A model generated the notes under the pieces. That model saw nothing but the letters and a program-made list of their open reading frames with translations, had not been told where the DNA came from and searched no databases. A program made the position numbers and the translations under genes. Below, piece by piece: positions 35,604 through 44,186 of a DNA stretch of 64,000 nucleotides. Each line of letters opens with the position of its first letter. Positions within the stretch are counted from its first letter, which is position 1. The DNA is taken from assembly GCF_009363075.1 (NCBI RefSeq), contig NZ_CP045293.1:4892501-4956500 (forward strand). The letters run 5' to 3'. Origin of the DNA: Paenibacillus guangzhouensis (GTDB lineage: Bacteria; Bacillota; Bacilli; Paenibacillales; Paenibacillaceae).

Positions 35604-36632
35604 CTAATTAATCCTCCAACTCTCTGCACCGTTTTTCGTGAAATGGAAGTTCATTACAACACCATCTAATCTTTGAAGTTCCTTAATAAGATTTATTCGC
35701 TTTGCAGGATCAACCATAAACATCATAAATCCACCACCACCTGCACCGGATACTTTACCAGCATAAGCACCCGAAGCTATTGCGATATCATAAACCCTAT
35801 CAATGGATTGGTTCGTTATCGTTGATGCTGTTCTCTTCTTTGCTTCCCAAGATTTCCCTAAATAGTTTGCGAACGTTCTCAAATCGCCCTTTAGTACCAT
35901 TTCTTTCATTACTAGTGCATCTATTTTTAATTCATGCATCGCTTCAATGGATTTCATATTTTTACCAGTTGTGTTTTTCACTTGTTCATCAATAATTTTT
36001 GCAGATTCTCTTGATGCGCCCGTGTAATACAATACCAATGAGTTTTCTAATTCGTTAACGATCCAACTTTTAACTCGTAATGGATTTACTATGACTCTAT
36101 CATCGTTATAAAACTCTATAAAATTAATCCCACCAAAAGTTGCAGCGTATTGATCTTGTTTCCCACCACTAAGTCCAACATCTTGCCTCTCGATCTGATA
36201 AGCTAACTGAGCAACATCATATTCTCCCAGTGGGAGATTCAACCATTCTGCAAAGGCATGTAATATAGCCACAACCATCGTTGAGGAAGAACCCAACCCC
36301 GATCCCGCAGGTGCATCAGAATACGTTGTCATCCGGAAAGATAATGGTACAGATTGATGATATTGCTTAATTATTCGATTGTATATTCCTTTATGCAAAT
36401 CCAATACACCATCAAACTCCAAGAAATATGTAGAATCATACTCTGTATACTCTTCTCGATCAGTTGCATAAAAGCTTATTTTATTATCACTTGTCGGTTC
36501 AATCGTACAATAGGCATACATATCTATAGTTGCATTTAGGACATATCCCCCAAATTCATCGCAGTATGGTGAAACATCTGTCCCACCACCTGCTAGTCCC
36601 AACCGTAAAGGAGCTTTTGAACGAATTAACAT
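35604..36632 (-). CDS. hddA: D-glycero-alpha-D-manno-heptose-7-phosphate kinase
   Basis: A 342-residue GHMP kinase. The N-terminus is [20 protein letters not shown], the ATP loop is [12 protein letters not shown] (about 108-119), and [12 protein letters not shown] marks the C-terminal glycine-rich motif. It forms the alpha-configured 1,7-bisphosphate, which commits the sugar to the GDP branch and not the ADP-heptose branch of LPS. Directly abuts gmhA. Confidence 0.93.
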   Translation of the reverse strand: MLIRSKAPLRLGLAGGGTDVSPYCDEFGGYVLNATIDMYAYCTIEPTSDNKISFYATDREEYTEYDSTYFLEFDGVLDLHKGIYNRIIKQYHQSVPLSFRMTTYSDAPAGSGLGSSSTMVVAILHAFAEWLNLPLGEYDVAQLAYQIERQDVGLSGGKQDQYAATFGGINFIEFYNDDRVIVNPLRVKSWIVNELENSLVLYYTGASRESAKIIDEQVKNTTGKNMKSIEAMHELKIDALVMKEMVLKGDLRTFANYLGKSWEAKKRTASTITNQSIDRVYDIAIASGAYAGKVSGAGGGGFMMFMVDPAKRINLIKELQRLDGVVMNFHFTKNGAESWRIN

Positions 36633-36644
36633 ACTAGCATTCCC

Positions 36645-37661
36645 CTATCTTGTCAAAAAATTCTGTCCCATTTTGATTCTATCTCTCCAATAATTCAACA
36701 AATCTTCCATCGTTGTCTCAAATGGAATTTCAGGAGCCCATCCCGTATGATTCTTAAACTTGCTTGTGTTGGGTACTTGGAGATCCGCATCAATCGGTCT
36801 AATTCTTTCTGGATCCGTTTCAATTTTAATATCTTTCACACTTGACATACTGACAAGCGTATTTAACATATCACGCACTGAGCAAGTGTAAGTTCCTCCA
36901 ATATTATAGTATTCCCCTGCTATTGGATTTACGGTTACTAACATGTAATAAGCTCTTACAGCATCCCTTACATCAGCCCATGTTCGTAAAGAATCTAAAT
37001 TGCCCGTTTTAACAATTGGAGGAATCATCCCCGCTTCAATCATCGCAATTTGCTTTGCAAAAGTCGATTCAGCAAACACATCTCCTCTGCGAGGACCTGT
37101 ATGAGTGAACATCCGAGTTGTCATTACTTTTTGACCATATGCCTCAGCATGATATCGACCAATAAGATCAGTACCTATTTTGGAGATTGCATACGGTGAT
37201 GCAGGATGAAAGGAACATTCTTCATCTATAGGCAACTTTTCTTTTGGAACTCTCCCGAACACTTCAGACGACGCGCACACATGAATCACAGGATCAATGT
37301 CATTAAATTTCCGAAGAGCCTCAAGTAATCTAGCTGTTCCCAATATATTCACGTTAAAAGTATCGATTGGGGCATCAAAGCTTGTTTTAGGAAAACTTTG
37401 AGCGGCAAGATGAAAGACATAATCAGGTTTGCTTTTTTCGATAACCTCATGCAACGACAAATAATCATTTAAATCTCCATATAAAATATGGACTCGATCT
37501 CTCTGATTAATTCTCGGCAAAAGATGTTGCACATTGTCAAACGGGCTTCTCCACCGACACATCCCATATACTTCCCAGTCTGTATTCTCCAATAGATAAT
37601 CTACTAAATGAGAACCAACCATTCCTGTAATCCCTGTAATTAATGCTCGCTTTTTGCTCAT
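36645..37661 (-). CDS. GDP-sugar 4,6-dehydratase (GMD/DmhA-like)
   Basis: A 338-residue extended SDR of the GDP-mannose 4,6-dehydratase type: ALITGITGMVGSHLVDYLLE, HLAAQSFPKTSFDAPIDTF, ASSEVFGRVP and YAISKIGTDLIGRYHAEAYG. Lying right before hddA, it may act on GDP-D-glycero-D-manno-heptose, as DmhA does on the way to GDP-6-deoxy-heptose, or on GDP-mannose toward GDP-D-rhamnose. Sequence alone cannot decide. Confidence 0.82.
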   Translation of the reverse strand: MSKKRALITGITGMVGSHLVDYLLENTDWEVYGMCRWRSPFDNVQHLLPRINQRDRVHILYGDLNDYLSLHEVIEKSKPDYVFHLAAQSFPKTSFDAPIDTFNVNILGTARLLEALRKFNDIDPVIHVCASSEVFGRVPKEKLPIDEECSFHPASPYAISKIGTDLIGRYHAEAYGQKVMTTRMFTHTGPRRGDVFAESTFAKQIAMIEAGMIPPIVKTGNLDSLRTWADVRDAVRAYYMLVTVNPIAGEYYNIGGTYTCSVRDMLNTLVSMSSVKDIKIETDPERIRPIDADLQVPNTSKFKNHTGWAPEIPFETTMEDLLNYWRDRIKMGQNFLTR

Positions 37662-37690
37662 ACAAAACCATTCCCCTTCTATACATATAA

Positions 37691-38545
37691 TTAAGAAAAC
37701 TCTCTACTCATTGCTTCATCAATCTTAATTGGCTTTCTTTTTAGTAGCTTTTCAAAAAAGATCGAGGCCATATCTATCGTTTTAGGTCGAGCTTTAAAAA
37801 ATGATTCATCTGGTTCAGTCGTACGATATTCAAGTTCATTATTCACATTGAATTTATAAAACTGCACTAAATCCACTCTAGATAGTAAGCTAGGACCGCA
37901 AATATTAAAGATCTGATTACTCCATTCATCCCAATCTTGCTCAATAGTAATAATAGCTTGTATTAAATCTTCAATATATACAGTTCGTCTAAATATAGGA
38001 TGAAATACATCAACAACCTCGCCTTTACGACAACAACCATGGATATAACTTGTAAATTTATCTTCTCTAGAGAAAATATAAGATAATCTAAAAACTTTAA
38101 AGTTTGAATAACCCATAAATTTCTGTTCGATTTCCTGCTTCATTAATGCATAATTCCCAATCGGGTTAGTATCAGTATTTTCATCCACCTCAGATTGTTG
38201 AAGACCGTACACCGTATCAGAAGACATAAATAATACTCTCGCATTCCTCTCAATACATTTAGATATGAAATAAGCAGTCCCGCTAACGTTAATTTCATAT
38301 GCCGTATCATAATCACGATTACATATGTCTGGAGAAGAAATAGCAGCTAATAGCACGATAAAATCATTCTCTTTAATCATGCTATAATCAAACGATTGTG
38401 GTTCTAACAAGTTTAAATACATAGCTTGTTCTTCAGTATGACTAGATGTTACATTTATGTCTTGATTATCTATAGGATTTGAATCTAAATAGTCTATCAA
38501 TCTTTTTGCAATATAGCCACTCTTTCCGATAATAAATATACTCAT
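37691..38545 (-). CDS. RmlD/RMD-like SDR, candidate 4-reductase (DmhB-like)
   Basis: A 284-residue SDR: SIFIIGKSGYIAKRLIDYLD (dinucleotide site), LLAAISSPDICN, FMSSDTVYGLQ and a catalytic Tyr-x-x-x-Lys in NYALMKQEIEQ. It adjoins the GDP-sugar 4,6-dehydratase, so reducing the 4-keto product to the finished 6-deoxy sugar is the simplest role. Family membership is good; the substrate is an inference. Confidence 0.68.
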   Translation of the reverse strand: MSIFIIGKSGYIAKRLIDYLDSNPIDNQDINVTSSHTEEQAMYLNLLEPQSFDYSMIKENDFIVLLAAISSPDICNRDYDTAYEINVSGTAYFISKCIERNARVLFMSSDTVYGLQQSEVDENTDTNPIGNYALMKQEIEQKFMGYSNFKVFRLSYIFSREDKFTSYIHGCCRKGEVVDVFHPIFRRTVYIEDLIQAIITIEQDWDEWSNQIFNICGPSLLSRVDLVQFYKFNVNNELEYRTTEPDESFFKARPKTIDMASIFFEKLLKRKPIKIDEAMSREFS

Positions 38546-38554
38546 AGGGTCTCC

Positions 38555-41500
38555 TTAAGGTTGTATATCTTTTTTTAGTACACTTATTGCATAGTCATTG
38601 CTTAATTTACTTTGGGCGTAAGATATTTGTTTGGTTCTGATAGTCTCCCAATTCTCTTTATCGTTATACAATTGTATAACATTTTCAGCAAACTCATATT
38701 CCTGATTCTGTACATTCAAGAAATCCTCCGAACCACTTATCCCTTCCGCACCAATTTCCGTAGTAACAATAGGTATGCCGTAAGCAATAGCTTCAATGAT
38801 CTTACCCTTCACCCCCGCCCCAAACCTTAACGGAGCAACCACTAATCTACAATTTGAATAATACGCCATCAATTCTTCATCAGAAATAAAACCAGTCACA
38901 TGAATATTTTTACTACTCAAATTCAAGATCTCTTTCGTAGGATTGGATCCAATAATATGAATCCGAAGATCAGGTAATTGTTTGGTTATCTTAGGAAAAA
39001 TTTCTTTAACAAACCACAACACACCATCGATATTCGGTGTATGTGAAAAGCCACCCACAAAACAAATATCTTTACGATTATCAAATCCCAAACTTCCTCC
39101 TAGAGGAAGTTCTCGAGTCTCATAAATATAAGTAGGTATGACTACTACTCTTTTATGGGGCAGCTTCTTTGATAACAAATCCTTTTCAAATTCGCTAATC
39201 GTATAAACAACGTCACTTGCTTCCATCAGAGCATATTCTTGCACCTTAACTTTTCTTGCGTTTTCCAGAGATTGTTTATTTTTGTCAATTTTATACTTTC
39301 TTACTTCTCGTATATAATGTAGGTCAGTTCCATTATAAAAAACTTTAGCCGTGGTATATTTCCTCACGTTCTGTATATAATTAACTGCTATATGCGGTCT
39401 AAGCAAATAAACAAAATCAATGAATTGACCATTCGCTTTAAGCCATTTCACTATATTTTTTTGCATATCCACACCATAAAGAACCTCTACGCCCATCTGC
39501 TCAATTATCGAAGTATATGGTTCGTGCTTATAGAAATTGTCCCCGATAAATTTCACGCTAAGACCCATCCCTACAAACAATTTAATATATTGGAACATTG
39601 TCCTTGAACCAGCATCCTTATCATAATGTGGAACGTAATGATCTATTATAAGTATCGTCTTTTTATCTTTACTACGATCCCTAGCCAGAAACACACTCTC
39701 TCCATTTGGAAAATGTTGGTTTTTTAATATTGATCTCCATTTTGAAACAAATTTTTCTTTATTGGCTGCTTGATAGCTTTTGATACCACTACCTGTGTCT
39801 GTACCATGCGAAATCCCCTCAAAATGAACGACAACTGACTTTGGTTGCAGCACCACTTTATATCCAATTTGTCTCACTTCAAAAGCTAAGTCAGAGTCCT
39901 CAAAATATGCAGGTACATATCTTTCATCAAATCCACCAATCTGCTCCCATAAATTTTTACGAATCATAATAGCAGCACCAGAAATATAATCCACCTCTTT
40001 GACATAGTTATATTCTGGTTTTTCAGGATCATCGAGTCGACCATAATTCCAACCACTTGCGTCATTCCAAATAATCCCACCTACTTCTTGTAAGCGACCA
40101 TCCGGATAGACTAGCTTTGAACCAACCATACCAATTTGATTATCGGATTCTATTAATTCAATTAATGAGGAAAGCCACCCTTCTTGAACATTAGTATCAT
40201 TGTTAAGAAAGACAATATATTTACCTCGCGCCTGTTTGGCAGCATTATTACAGTTTAATAAGAAACCACGGTTAATCTCATCTCTCACCACTGTTATATT
40301 TTGAACTATATCTTTAATGTAAACAGTATCATCCGTTGAGACATCATCTGCAATAATGATTTCATACGACACATCATCTGAATGTTCTAAGATTGATGCC
40401 AAGCAAGAATAGGTATAATGCCATTGATTATATACAGGGATAACAATAGAAACCAGTGGCGATTCGACCGTCTGAAAATGTAGTGTTTTACTGGAATCAA
40501 TATGATTCATTAATGTTATCTCTCTCGGACTATTCGCCGTTGTATGTCGTTCTAAAAAGTTCTCCACCCGGCTATCAAGCATATCTATTTTTTCTGTCCG
40601 AAGATATCGTCTGAATTTCTTAATATTCTCTTTATTTAAATGCCGCATTGTGGCCTTCGGATGCCTAAGTGTGCGTACAAGCATTTTAGCAATAAATCTA
40701 CGTTTACTATTTGGTGGAATCACAAAATCTCTTGTTTGATAGTATCGCTCAAGCAGCTTCCACCCTCCTGATCGATAAATTGCACTTAGTTTTCTTTCTT
40801 CTTCAAGTAAAAGATTGATGTGAGCTTGTTGGTTATTAATAATGCTCGTATATTCTGAATCCACTTCATTCAGTTTAATATCCTTTTCTTTTAAAGTAGC
40901 CTGTAAATCTTTGGTTAACTCCTCACACTCATCAATTCTCTTTCGTTCTTTTTCAAGTCTATTTTCCAAGTCGACTATGGATCTACCGTTTGCATCTATT
41001 TCTTGCTGCAAACGAATAATCAATTCATTTTTAGAATCAATTTCTTCATTTAGTCTTCTTATATGTGAGTTCCTTTCATCTACTTCTTGCTGCAAACGAA
41101 CAATTAAATCATTTTTAGAATCGATTTCTTCATCTAATTTTCTTATATGCAAGTTCCTTTCTTCCACTTCATCTTGTAGGCAAATAATCCGTTTAGTTAA
41201 ATGGCTATATTTAACTTTTGTAGATAACGTATAGGAATCTATCGATTGATTAAATATCCCACCATTATTGCATACTGCAATAATATACATACCCTCATTT
41301 ACTTGAGACGTAGAATCTTCAAGTTGAATATGTTGCACTAAATTTGAGTTTTCACTCGCCATTAATGAAATAAGTTCAAACCTCTGGTAGTAAAATTCAA
41401 TATTACTGAAATAACTATTTAAAAAATCATAATATTCCTGCTTATAAAATTCTTTAACATGAAATGGATTACTGAAATTACGGAGATCCGAATATTGATA

Positions 41501-41914
41501 TTTGTCTGGTGTAGACATAATCAATATTCCATCTTCTTTAAGAATTCTTCGTACCTCATTCAAGAATAAATGTTGCATTTCAGCATCGATATGTTCTATC
41601 GTTTCAAAAGAAACAAAAACATCCACAGAATGACTAGGGATATCCATCTTTTCGACGGAACTCATTATGAATTGAATATTCGGATTCGTATACTTACTTT
41701 TCGCATGTATAATCGCTTCGTCACTAATATCCACACCAATAACTTTTTCCGCATACCTGGATAAAATATCTGTGCCATAACCTTCTCCGCAGGCTGCGTC
41801 AACAACAACTTTACCTTTGACCAAAGGAATAATTGACATATACCGTTGACGGTGCTCAACCTCCATTGTTGCGTCCTCTTCATTAGGCAAAAATCTTTCA
41901 CCTGTAAATTTCAT
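38555..41914 (-). CDS. Methyltransferase / coiled-coil / GT2 / GT4 fusion (WsaE-like)
   Basis: A 1119-residue multifunctional protein. Residues 1-225 are a SAM methyltransferase (motif I VVVDAACGEGYGTDIL; GVDISDEAIIHAK; FVSFETIEHID). Residues about 240-380 form a charged coiled coil that includes two 28-residue repeats (249-276 and 277-304). Residues about 485-740 are a GT2 domain (VSIVIPVYNQWHYTYSCLAS, FLNNDTNVQEGW). Residues about 770-1119 are a GT4-like domain (GFSHTPNIDGVLWFV, RFGAGVKGKIIEAIAYGIP). Size and order match Geobacillus WsaE, an S-layer glycan enzyme with a methyltransferase plus two rhamnosyltransferase modules. It likely elongates the chain and caps it by methylation at the inner membrane face. 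It follows wzm-wzt. Confidence 0.87.
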   Translation of the reverse strand: MKFTGERFLPNEEDATMEVEHRQRYMSIIPLVKGKVVVDAACGEGYGTDILSRYAEKVIGVDISDEAIIHAKSKYTNPNIQFIMSSVEKMDIPSHSVDVFVSFETIEHIDAEMQHLFLNEVRRILKEDGILIMSTPDKYQYSDLRNFSNPFHVKEFYKQEYYDFLNSYFSNIEFYYQRFELISLMASENSNLVQHIQLEDSTSQVNEGMYIIAVCNNGGIFNQSIDSYTLSTKVKYSHLTKRIICLQDEVEERNLHIRKLDEEIDSKNDLIVRLQQEVDERNSHIRRLNEEIDSKNELIIRLQQEIDANGRSIVDLENRLEKERKRIDECEELTKDLQATLKEKDIKLNEVDSEYTSIINNQQAHINLLLEEERKLSAIYRSGGWKLLERYYQTRDFVIPPNSKRRFIAKMLVRTLRHPKATMRHLNKENIKKFRRYLRTEKIDMLDSRVENFLERHTTANSPREITLMNHIDSSKTLHFQTVESPLVSIVIPVYNQWHYTYSCLASILEHSDDVSYEIIIADDVSTDDTVYIKDIVQNITVVRDEINRGFLLNCNNAAKQARGKYIVFLNNDTNVQEGWLSSLIELIESDNQIGMVGSKLVYPDGRLQEVGGIIWNDASGWNYGRLDDPEKPEYNYVKEVDYISGAAIMIRKNLWEQIGGFDERYVPAYFEDSDLAFEVRQIGYKVVLQPKSVVVHFEGISHGTDTGSGIKSYQAANKEKFVSKWRSILKNQHFPNGESVFLARDRSKDKKTILIIDHYVPHYDKDAGSRTMFQYIKLFVGMGLSVKFIGDNFYKHEPYTSIIEQMGVEVLYGVDMQKNIVKWLKANGQFIDFVYLLRPHIAVNYIQNVRKYTTAKVFYNGTDLHYIREVRKYKIDKNKQSLENARKVKVQEYALMEASDVVYTISEFEKDLLSKKLPHKRVVVIPTYIYETRELPLGGSLGFDNRKDICFVGGFSHTPNIDGVLWFVKEIFPKITKQLPDLRIHIIGSNPTKEILNLSSKNIHVTGFISDEELMAYYSNCRLVVAPLRFGAGVKGKIIEAIAYGIPIVTTEIGAEGISGSEDFLNVQNQEYEFAENVIQLYNDKENWETIRTKQISYAQSKLSNDYAISVLKKDIQP
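41003..41170 (-). repeat. Two 84-bp coding repeats forming heptads in the coiled coil
   Basis: Codons 249-276 and 277-304 of the fusion encode near-identical 28-residue units, each four heptads (unit start EVEERNLHIRKLDEEIDSKN versus EVDERNSHIRRLNEEIDSKN). Their in-frame nature means copy number could change by slippage or recombination and alter the coil length in about 4-nm steps. Confidence 0.8.
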
Positions 41915-41923
41915 AATAACCCC

Positions 41924-43192
41924 CTAGAGATTCCTGGAGAAATCAATATTATTCATTACTAAACAACCCTCTAATTCAAAAATTTGCTTCTGTATCACAT
42001 GAAATACGATGGCATCATGAATCCAGCAATGCTGCGTATGATTTCCTTGCGTCCCTGAAGCTATAGCTGGGGAAATAGTATACATCCCATGATTCAGACT
42101 AGGAAAATAAAAAGAAAAACTATAGATTGCCATTTCATTATCATGCAAATCATCCATTGGCTGATTTAATACGAAACTATTGGTTTGAAATAATGTAGTC
42201 CCCAGACGGTCTTTAACAGATAAACCTACAATGGGATCGGTAATATTTTGATTCGATTTCACTTTAATTGATATCTTAATACGTTGATCTGGTGCAACTA
42301 GATCTAATTTCGTACTACTGAGTTCATCAAACATAGATATTCCTACAATTTCAACGCTTCTATCTCCCATTACATCTAGGCTCGGATTTATCGCATCAAT
42401 ATTATCATCTTTTTCAAAACCTAACGAACTTTTACTGTCATTTTTAGAAATTGCAGAATCAATCATAAAAGCCTGATATTTTTTAGCAATTTCAATAGGA
42501 GAGCCATCTCCCATCAGATTTCCTTCATTAATCCATATTGCCCGATCACAATATTTTGTGATGGCACTGATATCGTGAGTAACCATAATAACCGTTTTCG
42601 TATCCTTAAATTCTTCAATTTTTCTATAGCACTTTTGTTGGAATCGCATATCTCCAACACTAAGAGCTTCATCAACGATAAGTATATCTGGGTCAACATT
42701 AATAGCTACTGCAAACGCTAGTCTAGCAAACATACCACTCGAGTACATTTTTACTGGCTGATAGATAAAATCCCCAATATCGGCAAAGTCTAAAATATCC
42801 TTTATTTTTGCATCCATTGCCTCTTTACTAAACCCCATGATCGTACCATTTAAATATATATTTTCAATCCCCGTATATTCCGGATTAAACCCTGCACCAA
42901 GTTCCAGTAAAGCAGAAATTCGACCATTCACTTGAATTGTCCCTGTCGTTTGTGTCAAAACCCCTGTTATTATTTTCAGTAAAGTGGACTTGCCTGATCC
43001 ATTCTTGCCAAGAATACCCAAGCTCTCTCCTTTACTTACTTTGAAAGATATTCCATTCAATGCATGAAAATCTGTATAAAACTTTTTACCAAATGGAATT
43101 AAGGCCTCTTTTAGTCGATCTGATGGTTTGTCATATATTTTATAAATCTTAGATATATTTTCAACTTTCAATGCGTAGTTGGAAGTCATCAT
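41924..43192 (-). CDS. wzt: Polysaccharide ABC exporter ATPase with C-terminal glycan-binding domain
   Basis: A 422-residue ATPase with Walker A GKNGSGKST (62-70), LELGAGFNPEYTGIENIYLNG typical of Wzt/TagH ATPases, signature YSSGMFARLAFA and Walker B ILIVDEALSVGD. Residues after about 260 form an extra beta-rich domain like the Wzt carbohydrate-binding domain that recognises the modified chain end. This suits a system with a capping methyltransferase. It lies just after wzm. Confidence 0.92.
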   Translation of the reverse strand: MMTSNYALKVENISKIYKIYDKPSDRLKEALIPFGKKFYTDFHALNGISFKVSKGESLGILGKNGSGKSTLLKIITGVLTQTTGTIQVNGRISALLELGAGFNPEYTGIENIYLNGTIMGFSKEAMDAKIKDILDFADIGDFIYQPVKMYSSGMFARLAFAVAINVDPDILIVDEALSVGDMRFQQKCYRKIEEFKDTKTVIMVTHDISAITKYCDRAIWINEGNLMGDGSPIEIAKKYQAFMIDSAISKNDSKSSLGFEKDDNIDAINPSLDVMGDRSVEIVGISMFDELSSTKLDLVAPDQRIKISIKVKSNQNITDPIVGLSVKDRLGTTLFQTNSFVLNQPMDDLHDNEMAIYSFSFYFPSLNHGMYTISPAIASGTQGNHTQHCWIHDAIVFHVIQKQIFELEGCLVMNNIDFSRNL

Positions 43193-43204
43193 AAAACCTC
43201 TCTT

Positions 43205-43999
43205 CTAGAGTACATCCGCAAAATGAGGACGAAGCTTTTTAAATATAAATGTCCCTGCAGTTAGCAATAGAATAGTAATTATCCAGAAATTAAGAGACAA
43301 TAACGGATGTTCCCAGAACCATTTATGATATATGAATGTTTCTCTATATCCTTCTACAATATAAAAAGCAGGGTTTAACTTCAGTAAAAAATGATATTTT
43401 TCGGGCACTGTGTTGATAGAATAGAAAATAGGTGTTAACCAAAAACCAAACTGCACCAACACCCCTACAAATTGCCCGATGTCTTTCAAAAAAATCACAA
43501 GTGAGGAAGTAATCCAAGAAATACCCAAAACAAGTAATATAGAAGCAAATAAATAATAAAATATTTGTAAGTAATATACTGTTGGTAAATAGCCATATAC
43601 TGCGAACATAATTATCATAAAACAAATAAAAAACAAATGTATAAACAAGGCCGAATATATCCTAACGATTGGTAATATGCTCACACGAAAAACGATCTTC
43701 TTAACAAGATAACTATTATCAATAATTGAATTTGTAGCGCCGATAATACTATCAGATATAAAAAACCAAGGAATCATAGCAGAAATTAACCATAGGATAA
43801 ACGGAAAATTATCCACCGGAGCTGACTTGAAACCTACTTGAAATACAAACCAAAAAATAAGTATTTGAACGGTAGGTTGAATAAATGCCCAAACCACGCC
43901 AAGAAATGATCCTAAATATCTTGATTTAATATCTTTTTTCGACATTTCTAAAATAAATTTTTGTTTAATAAATACATCTTTTAAAAAACCAGTTATCAT
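43205..43999 (-). CDS. wzm: Polysaccharide ABC exporter permease
   Basis: A 264-residue ABC-2 type permease with about six helices (YLGSFLGVVWAFIQPTVQIL, WFVFQVGFKSAPVDNFPFIL, and PIFYSINTVPEKYHFLLKLNPAFYIVEGYR). It exports undecaprenyl-PP-linked glycan across the membrane with Wzt. GGAGAG precedes the ATG, and a strong promoter lies 20-55 bases upstream, so it opens the whole leftward operon. Confidence 0.93.
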   Translation of the reverse strand: MITGFLKDVFIKQKFILEMSKKDIKSRYLGSFLGVVWAFIQPTVQILIFWFVFQVGFKSAPVDNFPFILWLISAMIPWFFISDSIIGATNSIIDNSYLVKKIVFRVSILPIVRIYSALFIHLFFICFMIIMFAVYGYLPTVYYLQIFYYLFASILLVLGISWITSSLVIFLKDIGQFVGVLVQFGFWLTPIFYSINTVPEKYHFLLKLNPAFYIVEGYRETFIYHKWFWEHPLLSLNFWIITILLLTAGTFIFKKLRPHFADVL

Positions 44000-44025
44000 A
44001 ATAACTCTCCATTTTCTGTATCTAG

Positions 44026-44054
44026 ATTAAATCATTCCTATAACATCTTATCAA
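44026..44054 (-). promoter_or_regulatory. Predicted SigA promoter of the surface-glycan operon
   Basis: On the minus strand TTGATA (44049-44054), 17 bases, TTTAAT (44026-44031), each one mismatch from consensus. The start site would be near 44019, giving a leader of about 20 bases to wzm. Confidence 0.72.
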
Positions 44055-44186
44055 ATATGTATCCCTAATTCTAGGACGCCATTTTATCTAACTCTTTTGC
44101 GACAATTTTTATCCATTTCCCTTCCTCCCTACAGATATGGTAAAATAATGTCGTCATTTCTGAACGAAGAAGGAGATTGTAGAACA

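Noticed and set aside
41003-41170. CRISPR-like repeat array
   Set aside because: The repeats are two in-frame 84-bp units inside an open coding frame with heptad periodicity and no spacers.
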